Part shown: in pieces, positions 43,056 through 52,335 of the stretch
Layout of the letters: every line of letters begins with the position of its first letter
Position numbering within the stretch: the stretch's first letter is position 1
Origin: Mucilaginibacter endophyticus
GTDB lineage: Bacteria; Bacteroidota; Bacteroidia; Sphingobacteriales; Sphingobacteriaceae
Direction of reading: 5' to 3'
NCBI RefSeq assembly: GCF_003351025.1
Contig: NZ_QPCG01000004.1
Span: 620,001-684,000 of the forward strand
Length of the DNA: 64,000 bases
Program-made: the position numbers and the translations under genes
The notes under the pieces: generated by a model
Database searches by the model: none
Seen by the model: only the letters and a program-made list of their open reading frames with translations
What the model was told of the DNA's origin: nothing

Positions 43056-43171
43056 TGTCATTGCGAGCGATAGCGTGGCAATCTCGTAGCCAATGCATTT
43101 TCGAAATGCACAGCTACGAGATTGCCACGTCGCGCCCTGCCGATATCCCTGGCCTGCTCCTCGCAATGACA
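43056..43171. repeat. Family A inverted repeat, copy 7 (long-arm form)
   Basis: Short-type left arm, long GAGGAG right arm with insert, and a core with CTCGTAGCCAATGCATTT and GCACAGCTACGAG close to that of copy 2. Confidence 0.85.
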
Positions 43172-43193
43172 TATTTTGATATAATTTCTGGCA

Positions 43194-43226
43194 AAACTTA
43201 CGAAGTTTCAAAAACTTCGTAAGTTT
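43194..43226. repeat. AAACTTACGAAGTTT hairpin
   Basis: AAACTTACGAAGTTT (43194-43208) and AAACTTCGTAAGTTT (43212-43226) are perfect 15-bp inverted arms. ATCTGCACATC words follow at 43231-43263. It is unclear whether this is a terminator or a repeat. Confidence 0.6.
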
Positions 43227-43359
43227 CTCAATCTGCACATCTGAAATCTTCCCATCTGCACATCAATCTTTATTTCCCCCTAAAAGGGTGAGCTTGATAA
43301 TTCCTGATATTTAGTATCTTAAACCGTTTTTTTTGACTGACATTTATTCCTTTATCATT

Positions 43360-44976
43360 ATGACGCGATCATTTTTTCGGGCATTAGTATTATTACTTGC
43401 CCTTGCCGGTAGCAGCCGCTGTTTTGGGCAAGCCGCCGAAAACCTACCCACCGATTATTTAAGCAAAGAATTTCATGCCGGAAGACGACAGGCGCTTCGT
43501 GACCTGATGCCCGCTAATTCGGTAACCGTGATCTTCTCCTATCCGGAGCAGGTGTTTTCAAATGATGTTAATTACGTTTATCACCCTAACCCCGACCTGT
43601 ATTATTTTTCGGGATATAAAGAGCCAAACTCGGTGCTGTTGGTGTTTAAAGATACGCAGGCCGATGGCGACAGCAGTTATAACGAAGTGCTGTTTGTGCG
43701 TCATAGAGATGCCGGTCGCGAGCAGTGGACTGGCAGGCGTTTAGGCGTTGAAGGTGCTAAATCACAATTGGGCTTTAAACGCGCTTACAACAGCGAGGAT
43801 TTCGCGAAGTTCCCGGTTGATTTTAAAAAGTTTACCAATGTATATTATGATACCCTGCCCGAAGATGTTACAGGAGATGGATCGACAGGTGAGTTAAAAA
43901 AACTGATAGCTGCTTTTAAAACAAAAGCGGGGATCCCGGATGTTGACAGGCAAGCGGTAAACGATATGAACCTGATTGCCAATCGTACAACGCCGCAAAA
44001 CTTATCGCGTATGGTTACCTTCTTTAAAAGCAGGTATAATAACGATATAACAAAGGCGAGCCCATTGGTGCAGGAATTATTAGCCAAGCCCGATTCTGTT
44101 ACACTGATGGCGGTTAAAGCTAAAATAGGTAACACTTTAGGAGGTAATGTAGGTTTCAACACTTTTACAAGCAAGCTGCGCGGCGTAAAAACCACCGAGG
44201 AACTGGCTGTATTAAAGAAAGCAGTTCAAATATCAAGCCTTGCACATCTGGAAGTGATGAAATCGGTAAAGCCAACTATGAGCGAACGCGAGGTTGAAGG
44301 CATCATGACCTATGTACACAAAAGGTATGGAGCGGAAGATGAAGGTTATCCCCCAATTGTAGGCGCAGGTGCCAATGGTTGTATCCTTCATTACGAAGAA
44401 AATTCGGCCACAAAAATCAATAATCAGTTGCTGCTGATGGATGTTGGTGCCGAATATCATGGTTACTCTGCTGATGTTACCCGCACAGTACCTGCCAATG
44501 GTAAATTTACTGAAGAGCAAAAAGCGATTTATCAACTGGTGTACGATGCCCAGGAGGAGATTTTTAAGTTATGTAAAGCAGGTGTTCCGTATGCGAGCCT
44601 TGAGCAAAAATCGGCAGAGGTATTAGCCGCCGGATTGATCAAACTGGGTATCATCAAAAACGCTTCCGAAGTGCGTAAATACTATCCGCATGGCTGCTCA
44701 CATCATTTGGGACTTGATGTGCATGACAAAGGCGGCCGCGGTAATTTGGAAGAGAACTGGGTGATTACCGTTGAGCCGGGTATCTATATCCCTGCCGGCA
44801 GCCCATGCGATAAAAAATGGTGGAATATTGGCGTACGCATTGAAGATGATGTACAAATTGGTAAAGATGGTGGTACCATCCTGTCTATTGATGCGCCACG
44901 TAAATGGCAGGATGTTGAAAAAGCAGCAACCGAGAAAAGCATTTTTGAAGCCGCTAAGTTCCCGGAACTGAAATAG
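43360..44976 (+). CDS. Xaa-Pro aminopeptidase (aminopeptidase P family)
   Basis: From ATG 43360 (538 residues) the protein begins MTRSFFRALVLLLALAG, a signal peptide; a TTG at 43333 would only add residues ahead of it. The AMP_N domain lies at about 35-170. The pita-bread metallopeptidase has ligands in LMDVGAEYHGYSADVTRT, HGCSHHLGLDVHD, TVEPGIYIP and GVRIEDDVQI. It removes N-terminal residues ahead of proline and is probably periplasmic. Confidence 0.94.
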   Translation: MTRSFFRALVLLLALAGSSRCFGQAAENLPTDYLSKEFHAGRRQALRDLMPANSVTVIFSYPEQVFSNDVNYVYHPNPDLYYFSGYKEPNSVLLVFKDTQADGDSSYNEVLFVRHRDAGREQWTGRRLGVEGAKSQLGFKRAYNSEDFAKFPVDFKKFTNVYYDTLPEDVTGDGSTGELKKLIAAFKTKAGIPDVDRQAVNDMNLIANRTTPQNLSRMVTFFKSRYNNDITKASPLVQELLAKPDSVTLMAVKAKIGNTLGGNVGFNTFTSKLRGVKTTEELAVLKKAVQISSLAHLEVMKSVKPTMSEREVEGIMTYVHKRYGAEDEGYPPIVGAGANGCILHYEENSATKINNQLLLMDVGAEYHGYSADVTRTVPANGKFTEEQKAIYQLVYDAQEEIFKLCKAGVPYASLEQKSAEVLAAGLIKLGIIKNASEVRKYYPHGCSHHLGLDVHDKGGRGNLEENWVITVEPGIYIPAGSPCDKKWWNIGVRIEDDVQIGKDGGTILSIDAPRKWQDVEKAATEKSIFEAAKFPELK

Positions 44977-45066
44977 AAGCTTAATCAAAATAGATTCGAC
45001 ATTGCGGGGAAACACTTAGTTTTTTCGCAATGTTTAATAATGATTTATCTGTGTTGGGAAATTAAG

Positions 45067-45774
45067 TTACCCTGCATTCACCGCGTCCGGAAACCTCAAA
45101 ATCAAACCCGGATCAGGAATATTCTTTTGCCAGATCTCTTTTTCTGAAAATTTACAAACACCGGGGTAATCGCCCTGTTTACCTTCCATATCAAACATGA
45201 GTTGAAAATGCAGGTGCGGTGGCCATTGGCCATTTTCGTCAATATCTCCCAGGGTTGCTATCTGCTGATCTTTAAAAACAGGCATACCAACTAAAAGCCC
45301 TTCCAAACTTTTACGGCTTAAATGGCCATACAGGCTATAAAGGGTTAAGCCGTCTAAATCGTGTTGTAAAATGATAGTTGGGCCGTAATCGCCAATGTTG
45401 TTATTATCCTGGTAGCTGTGCACCAGGCCATCAAGCGGGGTATAAACCGGAGTGCCTGCATCGCCCCAGATATCAACACCTAAATGTAAGCGCCGGGGCT
45501 CATCATCAGCATCAAAATGGCTGCTGAAAGCATAAATGGTGCGGTGCTCCATATAGCCACCAATGCCATAGCGGCAATTATTACCGCGTAGCTTGTTGTT
45601 AACCCAGCTGCTAAACAGTGGTGTATTATTAATGACCTCTGCCGTCAGTTCATTGTTGGCGGCAGTAAGGTCAAGTTGGTACAGGCGGTCGCGTTCATGA
45701 TCAAAATCAACCACTTTGCCAATGGCTTCCGGGTGATTGTTGATAAAGTTTGTTAACAACGCGTGCCGGTCCAT
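45067..45774 (-). CDS. M23 family metallopeptidase (LytM-type), no signal peptide
   Basis: The 235-residue protein has the zinc motifs HLGVDIW and PPHLHFQLM of M23 endopeptidases, which cut peptidoglycan cross-links. No signal peptide is visible, which is unusual for a wall hydrolase. It follows rbfA by 3 bp. Either the start is cytosolic and the substrate is not the wall, or export occurs another way. Confidence 0.9.
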   Translation of the reverse strand: MDRHALLTNFINNHPEAIGKVVDFDHERDRLYQLDLTAANNELTAEVINNTPLFSSWVNNKLRGNNCRYGIGGYMEHRTIYAFSSHFDADDEPRRLHLGVDIWGDAGTPVYTPLDGLVHSYQDNNNIGDYGPTIILQHDLDGLTLYSLYGHLSRKSLEGLLVGMPVFKDQQIATLGDIDENGQWPPHLHFQLMFDMEGKQGDYPGVCKFSEKEIWQKNIPDPGLILRFPDAVNAG

Positions 45775-45777
45775 TAA

Positions 45778-46155
45778 TTAATTTTCTTCGGTATCGGGCT
45801 GGCGTTCTTCTTTGCTTATTTTATCAAAAATCTTGTCCATACGTTCAACGTACTCGCTGGTATCATCAATAAAAAACTCAAGCTGCGGGATGATCCTTAC
45901 CTGATCTTTAATGCGTGCACCCAGCTTATACCTGATCTCTGAAGCGTGCGATTTGATGGTATGCAAAGCCGTTTGCACATTAGGATTACCTAAAAAGCTT
46001 AAAAATATACGGGCTATGGCCAAATCGGGTGTTACACGTACCTTGGTTATGGTTACCAGTGTATTAGGCAAATAATTCATGCCTTCGCGCTGAAAAATAG
46101 CTGCAAGGTCTTCCTGTATTACTCCGGCAAATTTTTGCTGACGTTTTGATTCCAT
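45778..46155 (-). CDS. rbfA: Ribosome-binding factor A
   Basis: The 125-residue protein has the KH-like RbfA fold: SKRQQKFAGVIQEDLAAIF at the start, VTITKVRVTPDLAIARIFLSF and LGARIKDQVRIIPQLEFFIDDT. It helps mature the 30S subunit and 16S rRNA 5' end. It lies between a small lipoprotein gene and the M23 gene on the same strand. Confidence 0.95.
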   Translation of the reverse strand: MESKRQQKFAGVIQEDLAAIFQREGMNYLPNTLVTITKVRVTPDLAIARIFLSFLGNPNVQTALHTIKSHASEIRYKLGARIKDQVRIIPQLEFFIDDTSEYVERMDKIFDKISKEERQPDTEEN

Positions 46156-46255
46156 TGGTTATTAGTTAACGCCGATAAGGCAGATGAGTGTTTAATGCTT
46201 AATGCAAAAGCCTAAGTTATTGTTTTTGGCTTTTATTAACAATGACGGCAGGGTG

Positions 46256-46627
46256 TTAATTACACACGTCCTGCGGTATCTCTTTGGTTATTTTTACTAC
46301 TTTTTTTACAACAAGGGTGCTGTCATATTCAGACCCCATTCCTGCTTTGCCCGATTTTGATTTGATGCCTTCTACCTCTACATAAACGGGCTCGTAAGGT
46401 TTTTCGAAATTAAGCTGTGAGTACTGCAGCTCTAACTGGGCCGAACTGTCAACAGCCCAAAACTCCTGGCCGCTATCGCAATCTTTGAATGATTTTATTT
46501 CGGGGCCGGCGCTGTATAAACCTTTATAAAGCGTAACCTGATCCTTTTTATGGGCATCGTTATTACATGCATAAACAGCAATAACAATAAGCAAGAAAAT
46601 AGAAACTTTGATGTACCTCATACCCAT
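46256..46627 (-). CDS. Small lipoprotein, resembling the NlpE C-terminal domain
   Basis: The 123-residue protein (an ATG two codons later is also possible) has a lipobox at YAC21. The mature part YKGLYSAGPEIKSFKDCDSG then LELQYSQL and PVYVEVEGI resembles the OB-fold C-terminal domain of NlpE, an outer-membrane lipoprotein that signals envelope stress. The similarity is based on pattern only. It lies 9 bp after the permease gene. Confidence 0.65.
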   Translation of the reverse strand: MGMRYIKVSIFLLIVIAVYACNNDAHKKDQVTLYKGLYSAGPEIKSFKDCDSGQEFWAVDSSAQLELQYSQLNFEKPYEPVYVEVEGIKSKSGKAGMGSEYDSTLVVKKVVKITKEIPQDVCN

Positions 46628-46636
46628 TTAACAAAT

Positions 46637-47863
46637 TTACAAATCCTGTTTGATTTCATCCAACCCTTTAATACTTAAACGGGCGCTTATACCGGCCGCA
46701 ATTACCGAAATACCTCCAACGGTTAACAGCACCAGGCCAAAATCCTTAACCTTAAGATCAATAGGGTACGCATCCAACACCGTCATTTTAGCACCCATTT
46801 TTATCCAGCCATAATGCTGTTGCAACAGGCAGAAAATGGTGCCCAATATAATACCGATAACGCAGCCAACGGCGGTGATCATCATCCCCTCGAAAAAGAA
46901 GATTCCCTGGATCATGTTTTTATTAGCGCCTAATCCGCTTAAAATGGCTATGTCTTTTCGCTTGTCGATAACCAGCATGGTTAACGAGCCAATGATATTA
47001 AATATTGCGATAATAAGCACAAAGGTAAGGATCATGTAAACCGCCCAGCTTTCGTAATTGAGGGTTTTATAAAGCTCGCTGTTTTGCTCCTTGCGGTTTT
47101 TAACGGTAAAATCCTTACCTATTTTATCAATAATGTCTTTTTGAACGGCATCGATATTGGTGCCGCGTTTAAAATTTATCTGGAGCGAAGACACATTTAC
47201 GGGTTGGTCAAGCAGGTCGCGGGCAAATTCAATTGGTGTTACGGTTATATCGTCAAACTCCTGCTGTATGGCAAATACGCCCGATGGATTGATGCTGCGA
47301 ACAACAAACTCATTTAAAGGATTGGCCGAATTTTCGGCATCGCGACGCGGCGAAAATACCTGTATCGGTGTAAGTTCGTCATGTACATTGATGCCTAAAG
47401 TACGTTGGATGGTAGCGCCAATTACAGCAAGGTTTTGATTGCCGCTTTTAAGTGTGAACGATCCGCTGGCAATGGTACTGTCGAGTTGCGGGTTTTTTAA
47501 AAAATCTTCGCTCACACCCATTACGGTACCCAAAAATGGGTTATCGCCGTATTTGATCAGGGCTTTTTCCTGCAAAACTTCGGTGAAGGAAAAAACGCGG
47601 GCATCTTTATGCAATGAGGCAAAGTAGGGCGTATTAGGGTCGAATGTTTTGCCTAGTTTGGCCTCTATCTTCAATTCGGGCGTAAAGTTGCTGTATAACG
47701 AAAGAATAACCTTCTCGAAGCCATTGAACACCGAAAGAATAATGAGCAAAGCCGCGCTGCCAATAAGTACCCCCAGCATAGAAATGCCCGAAATGATATT
47801 GATAGCATGCATCTTTTTACCCGAAAACAGGTAACGTTTTGCTATGTAAATGGACGTGTTCAA
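46637..47863 (-). CDS. LolC/LolE-like ABC transporter permease (FtsX family)
   Basis: The 408-residue protein has one N-terminal TM segment (about 20-45), a large periplasmic domain, and three C-terminal TM segments. The N-terminus MNTSIYIAKRYLFSGKKMHAINIIS is typical of the LolCE family. Partner ATPase LolD is not encoded nearby. The likely role is extraction of lipoproteins from the inner membrane. Confidence 0.9.
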   Translation of the reverse strand: MNTSIYIAKRYLFSGKKMHAINIISGISMLGVLIGSAALLIILSVFNGFEKVILSLYSNFTPELKIEAKLGKTFDPNTPYFASLHKDARVFSFTEVLQEKALIKYGDNPFLGTVMGVSEDFLKNPQLDSTIASGSFTLKSGNQNLAVIGATIQRTLGINVHDELTPIQVFSPRRDAENSANPLNEFVVRSINPSGVFAIQQEFDDITVTPIEFARDLLDQPVNVSSLQINFKRGTNIDAVQKDIIDKIGKDFTVKNRKEQNSELYKTLNYESWAVYMILTFVLIIAIFNIIGSLTMLVIDKRKDIAILSGLGANKNMIQGIFFFEGMMITAVGCVIGIILGTIFCLLQQHYGWIKMGAKMTVLDAYPIDLKVKDFGLVLLTVGGISVIAAGISARLSIKGLDEIKQDL

Positions 47864-47923
47864 TTGTGCGGGGGATTATGCGTTCAGGTTTGCTTTAGTC
47901 GATAAACGTTATTAAGCTGTTAA

Positions 47924-48562
47924 CTAAGTTAAAAACGGATTGTTTTGTTTTTCGTAGCCGATGGTTGTTTCGGGGCCATGGCCGGGATAAACGGTAACAT
48001 CCTCGGGCAGGGTAAACAGCTTGGTTTCGATATTATCTATAAGTAAGCTAAAGTTACCACCCGGTAAATCCGTACGGCCAATACTGTTCCTGAACAATAC
48101 ATCGCCGCCTATCAGGATTTTATCTTCCTTGTCATAAAAACAAAGGTGGGCAGGTGAATGGCCTGGCGCGAAGATCAAATGCAGGGTTGTATTGCCGAAA
48201 TGGATTGTGCCGGTTTCGGGCAAAAATTCATCGGGCATAGGCGATACATCATAACGGAAACCCATTGATGGGGCATAAGCCACAACAGCGGTCAATGTTT
48301 CTGACTCACCAACATGGAAACGGGGTTTAAGCCCGTATTGGTCAAAAACAAATTTATTGCCCAATACGTGGTCAACATGGCAATGCGTATTGAGCAGCAT
48401 AATGGGTTTTAAGTTGTTGTTTTTGATAAAACTAACCACCGTGTTTTGCTCAGGTGCCGTGTACATGCCCGGGTCAATGATCACGCATTCGCCGGTTTCA
48501 TCGTACAAAATGTAGGTGTTTTCCTGGTAAGGGTTATTTACAAATGATATAACTTTTGCCAT
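47924..48562 (-). CDS. MBL-fold metallo-hydrolase
   Basis: The 212-residue protein has the HxHxDH zinc motif in NTHCHVDHVLG (about 58-65), GHSPAHLCFYD and YPGHGPETTIGYEK. It is of the glyoxalase II-like group; hydrolysis of S-lactoylglutathione or another thioester or lactone is possible, but no substrate can be assigned. A TACTTTTA -7-like box lies four bases before its ATG. Confidence 0.92.
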   Translation of the reverse strand: MAKVISFVNNPYQENTYILYDETGECVIIDPGMYTAPEQNTVVSFIKNNNLKPIMLLNTHCHVDHVLGNKFVFDQYGLKPRFHVGESETLTAVVAYAPSMGFRYDVSPMPDEFLPETGTIHFGNTTLHLIFAPGHSPAHLCFYDKEDKILIGGDVLFRNSIGRTDLPGGNFSLLIDNIETKLFTLPEDVTVYPGHGPETTIGYEKQNNPFLT

Positions 48563-48660
48563 GCGGTAAAAGTACGGAATAAATTGATTGGGTGTTGGGG
48601 GAATAAGATTGGCGAAAGGTTGAAGGTGCGTTCGTAATTACAACATAATTAAAGATGTCT

Positions 48661-48741
48661 GTCATTCTGAGCGATAGCGAAGAATCTTCTTCAACAAGAA
48701 GGGCCGTTTTGTATGGTGAAGAAGATCCTTCCTACCCATAA
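48661..48741. repeat. TTCTGAGCGA-type repeat
   Basis: GTCATTCTGAGCGATAGCGA then AGAATCTTCTTC; the reverse complement of similar sequence lies at 24619-24706. Confidence 0.75.
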
Positions 48742-49052
48742 CAAGTTTCAAAAAGGGTGTCATGCCGAGCAAGTTCATTAAGTTAAGAGATTAATATACT
48801 GCACCAGAGGTGCAAAAGGTTTGTAGAAATCAAATGAATGGCATTTTTTTTGTGTCAGAGGTACACAACTCCGGTGTTTCGTACCTCTGGCACGGTTGTT
48901 TTGGGATATAATATTGCTACAGACCTTTACCCCCTCTGGGGGATTTTCCTTAACTTAATGACGTTGCTCCGGGTGACAGCCTATACTTTTGTTGTTGCTC
49001 CTTCACAGGCTAACGGGTTTAAATTACTCAGGATGACATAATTAAAACTGGT

Positions 49053-49125
49053 GTCATGCTGAGCTTGTCGAAGCATAGCGGGTTGGGCCTCTGCGCACAA
49101 GTCTTCGACAGGCTCAGACTGACAG
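49053..49125. repeat. Family B inverted repeat, copy 2
   Basis: GTCATGCTGAGCTTGTCGAA and the inverted TTCGACAGGCTCAGACTGAC; nearly identical to 28871-28942. Confidence 0.85.
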
Positions 49126-49200
49126 CCCTCCTTTTGTCATTTCACCTTCAAATGCGCCGATTCGGCCATTTACAATGACGAGTTTAAATAAAAAAGTCCG

Positions 49201-49830
49201 CTACGCTGCCGTTGCCCCTTCTATTAACTCTACCTCGGCCACCGGGCTAAACAGATAAACCCTTCGGGTTGCCACCTCGGTGCATTTAAAGCGCTTACGC
49301 AGCTTTTCGTCCTTGCGGAACACTCTGCCATCCTTTAGTTTAAACAATGCCTTAAGCGGGATCTTTTCTACCGTTAAAATGGCTTCCGATTCTTTTGGCG
49401 GATCATACTTGCGCAGTGAACGGTATAGGTTCAAATCCGAGCAGCTTGACGCGGCCGGATTATCCAGGTAGTTTACGATGGCCTTTTTAATATCAGGCGG
49501 AAAAATTTCCTTTTCAAAAAATGGCTGCATCATTTTTTTGAAATTGTTTTTCCATTCGGTTCCGTGGGGTTTGGCATTTTGTTTATGCTCGTTCCAGGTA
49601 TGCAGGTGCGCAAACTCGTGCACGGTGGTTACCAAAAACGCATAGGGATTAAGATCATAATTAACCGAGATCCGGTGACCTTTACCTCCGTAAGGTGAAC
49701 GGTAATCGCCAAATTTGCTGTTGCGGTTACGCGAAATTTTAAATTCGCATTTGAAGTAGTCAATCCACCGGGCAATAAGCGGGGCCGCTTCTGCCGGTAA
49801 ATATTTCTCTAAAACTTTTACTTTATCCAA
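49201..49830 (-). CDS. SprT-like zinc metallopeptidase
   Basis: The start is TTG 49830; no ATG is available near the conserved start. The 209-residue protein has HEFAH at residues 71-75 inside VTTVHEFAHLHTWNEH, typical of SprT-like proteases. The C-terminal part (RKRFKCTEVATRRVYLFSPV) resembles a binding domain. SprT-like proteins include DNA-protein cross-link proteases, but this member's role is unproven. Confidence 0.85.
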   Translation of the reverse strand: MDKVKVLEKYLPAEAAPLIARWIDYFKCEFKISRNRNSKFGDYRSPYGGKGHRISVNYDLNPYAFLVTTVHEFAHLHTWNEHKQNAKPHGTEWKNNFKKMMQPFFEKEIFPPDIKKAIVNYLDNPAASSCSDLNLYRSLRKYDPPKESEAILTVEKIPLKALFKLKDGRVFRKDEKLRKRFKCTEVATRRVYLFSPVAEVELIEGATAA

Positions 49831-49844
49831 TGTTTACCTCAACA

Positions 49845-49852
49845 CAAATATA
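49845..49852 (-). promoter_or_regulatory. TATATTTG -7 box of the SprT-like gene
   Basis: TAnnTTTG match on the minus strand, 14 bases before the TTG start. Confidence 0.5.
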
Positions 49853-49867
49853 AGGTTTTTGTGGCGT

Positions 49868-49984
49868 ATAGTTCATAGATCAAGGTTCATAGCTTTTTTG
49901 TTATTGTTCTATGACTTAAGCAAAAAATTAAATGGGATACTAAAAAGCTTTTACCATGAACCATCAACTATGATCCATGAACTA
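49868..49984. repeat. GTTCATAG-type inverted repeat, copy 3
   Basis: TAGTTCATAGATCAAGGTTC on the left and CCATGAACCATCAACTATGA on the right, between feoB and the SprT-like gene. Confidence 0.75.
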
Positions 49985-49990
49985 AAAAAG

Positions 49991-52105
49991 CTACTTCAGC
50001 CAGTGATATACAATAAATGATGCCGTATAAGCCAACGCCGTCATATAGGCAAACTGGGCAGCAGGCCATCGCCAGTCTTTGGTTTCACGGTAAACAACGG
50101 CTACTGTACTGGCGCATTGCATGGCGAAGGCATAAAACATCATAAGCGAAAACGCCACCGCCAGCGTAAACACGGGCTGACCGGTTTGCGGATTTTTGGC
50201 CTCGTGCATTTTTTCCTGTACCGATTGCAGCTTATCCGCATCGCCCTCAACGCTGTAAATGGTGGCCATGGTGCCCACAAATACCTCTCGCGCGGCAAAT
50301 GAACTAATCAGCGCTATGCCTATCTTCCAGTCGAAGCCAAGTGGCTTAATAACGGGTTCAATAACATGACCAAACACACCGGCATAAGAGTTTTCCAGTT
50401 TCTCCGAGGCGATGACTTTGGTCAGGCTGTCCGGAGTCATGGTTTTGGTATACTGAGGTTGGGCGTACTGCTTATCTATCCGGGCAAACCTGTCGCCTGG
50501 ACCGTATGATTTCATTACCCATAATATCACGGATACAGCTATGATTACTTTACCGGCCTGCAGTACGAAGGTTTTTGAACGGTCGTACATGGTAAATATC
50601 ACGTTTTTCCACCTTGGCATACGGTAAACAGGCAGCTCCATAATAAAGTAACCACGCTCGCGGGCTTTCAGGATAAATTTCATCACAAAGGCTACGATGA
50701 TAGCCGAAAAGATACTGAGCACGTACATGGCCGTAAGCGCTAAGCCCTGCAGGTTAAATACCCACCAAACATTACGGTTAGGCACAACCAACGCAATCAA
50801 TAACGTATAAACCGGTAAGCGGGCAGAGCAGGCCACCAATGGTGTTACCATGATGGTGATCATCCTGTCTTTCCAGTTTTCGATGGTGCGGGTGCTCATG
50901 ATAGATGGCACCGCGCAGGCAAAACCGCCGATAAGCGGCACTACCGATTTTCCGTTCAAGCCCACCTTGCGCATCACCTTATCCATCATGAACGTAACAC
51001 GCGACATGTAGCCGGTATCTTCCAAGATAGAAATAAGGGCGAACAGAATGGCTATTTGCGGTATAAACACCAATACCCCGCTCAGGCCGGCAAGCACACC
51101 ATCGATGATCAAACTGCTCAGCGGGCCTGCTGGCAATACTTTAGCAGCACCGGCCTGTAGCCAGATAAACAGATCTTCGATGAGCGACATCGGGTATGCC
51201 GACCATGAAAAAATAGCCTGGAATATGAACAGTAAAATGGCGAAGAAGATCACAAAGCCAAATACTTTGTGCGTAAGGATCTTGTCTATTTTGTTGCTGA
51301 TGGTTTCATCATGGGCCGCTTCGGGCTTGGTGACCGTATCGTAAAGCAGGTCATTAATAAAATTATAGCGGGCAATGGTTTCTGTAGCCTGCGCCTTTTG
51401 CGAGTGGAAGGAGTGCTCCTGCTCCAGTTGCTCAATGCGGTCGCTTTCGGTGGTTGAAAGATAGCTCAGTGTTTCATGCTGGTGGGCAAGCTGCAGGGCT
51501 ACATAAGGATTGTCAACCTGCATCTCCCCTTTTATCTGCGCTATTATGCCCGGAGCGATGCTTTCAATATCAATGGTATCCTGTTGCAGCGCTACGCTGT
51601 TGGCAAACGCAATGGCATTTTTGAGTTTATCGATACCTGTATTTTTCCTTGCAGAGATAGGTACGACAGGCACACCCAGCTTTTTGGCAAAAAGATCGAT
51701 ATTAATTTTGATGCCTGCTTTTTCAGATACATCGATCATGTTGAGTGCCACCACAACGGGGATCTTCAAATCAGCTATCTGGGTATAAAGCAGCAGGTTT
51801 CTTTTAAGGTTTGATGCGTCAAGGATCACCACTACCAGATCGGGCACCATGCCTTTTGACTTATCGGCCAGTACCGAAAATACAATGGATTCGTCTTTAC
51901 TTTTTGGGTAGATGCTATAGGTACCGGGAAGATCAATGATTTCGGCCGTACGACCGTCGGGCAGGGCGCAAAAACCTGTTTTTTTATCAACAGTCACCCC
52001 CGGAAAGTTTCCGATTTTTTGATTTAACCCGGTTAGTATATTAAAGAGAGTTGATTTACCGGTGTTGGGATTTCCTACAAGTGCAACTCTTATATCGGCT
52101 TTCAA
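49991..52105 (-). CDS. feoB: Ferrous iron transport protein B
   Basis: The 704-residue protein has the N-terminal G domain (G1 GNPNTGKS, G3 DLPGTYS, G4 NMID, all in residues 10-130), a helical guanine-dissociation-like spacer, and FeoB membrane segments from about 280. The gate motifs LIGGFACAVPSIMSTRT and PLVACSARLPVYTLL are present. It moves Fe2+ across the inner membrane. It follows feoA by 11 bp. Confidence 0.97.
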   Translation of the reverse strand: MKADIRVALVGNPNTGKSTLFNILTGLNQKIGNFPGVTVDKKTGFCALPDGRTAEIIDLPGTYSIYPKSKDESIVFSVLADKSKGMVPDLVVVILDASNLKRNLLLYTQIADLKIPVVVALNMIDVSEKAGIKINIDLFAKKLGVPVVPISARKNTGIDKLKNAIAFANSVALQQDTIDIESIAPGIIAQIKGEMQVDNPYVALQLAHQHETLSYLSTTESDRIEQLEQEHSFHSQKAQATETIARYNFINDLLYDTVTKPEAAHDETISNKIDKILTHKVFGFVIFFAILLFIFQAIFSWSAYPMSLIEDLFIWLQAGAAKVLPAGPLSSLIIDGVLAGLSGVLVFIPQIAILFALISILEDTGYMSRVTFMMDKVMRKVGLNGKSVVPLIGGFACAVPSIMSTRTIENWKDRMITIMVTPLVACSARLPVYTLLIALVVPNRNVWWVFNLQGLALTAMYVLSIFSAIIVAFVMKFILKARERGYFIMELPVYRMPRWKNVIFTMYDRSKTFVLQAGKVIIAVSVILWVMKSYGPGDRFARIDKQYAQPQYTKTMTPDSLTKVIASEKLENSYAGVFGHVIEPVIKPLGFDWKIGIALISSFAAREVFVGTMATIYSVEGDADKLQSVQEKMHEAKNPQTGQPVFTLAVAFSLMMFYAFAMQCASTVAVVYRETKDWRWPAAQFAYMTALAYTASFIVYHWLK

Positions 52106-52116
52106 TGCTTACAAAA

Positions 52117-52335
52117 CTACTGCAAAATGATGGTAGACGCTTCAAACCTGCGTAAGCTAAGCTGATAGCCTGATACGCTGATGGCAATAGGATCGCCAAG
52201 GGGGGCAATACGCGAAATGCGCACCTCTTCGCCGGGTAAACAACCCATCTCCATCAGTTTTACCGACATTTCAAGATCGGTAAATTCCTTTACGATACCA
52301 GTTTCGCCTACTTCCAGTTGTGACAGCTTCATCAT
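52117..52335 (-). CDS. feoA: FeoA family protein
   Basis: The 72-residue SH3-like protein (MKLSQLEVGETGIVKEF, PLGDPIAISVSGYQLSLRRFEA) is needed for FeoB activity. Two adjacent ATGs are possible. It is the first gene of feoAB. Confidence 0.95.
   Translation of the reverse strand: MMKLSQLEVGETGIVKEFTDLEMSVKLMEMGCLPGEEVRISRIAPLGDPIAISVSGYQLSLRRFEASTIILQ

Larger units (their letters stand above)
48563..49200. repeat. Composite repeat-rich gap
   Basis: In order: a TTCTGAGCGA-type element at 48661-48741, a GTCATGCCGAGCAAG word at 48759, the CACCAGAGGTG element at 48799-48960 (GCACCAGAGGTGC, GTACCTCTGGCAC, CCCCCTCTGGGGG), a CTCCGGGTGACAG word at 48966-48978, and a family B copy at 49053-49125. Short frames here are repeat-derived and not called as genes. 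Confidence 0.75.
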
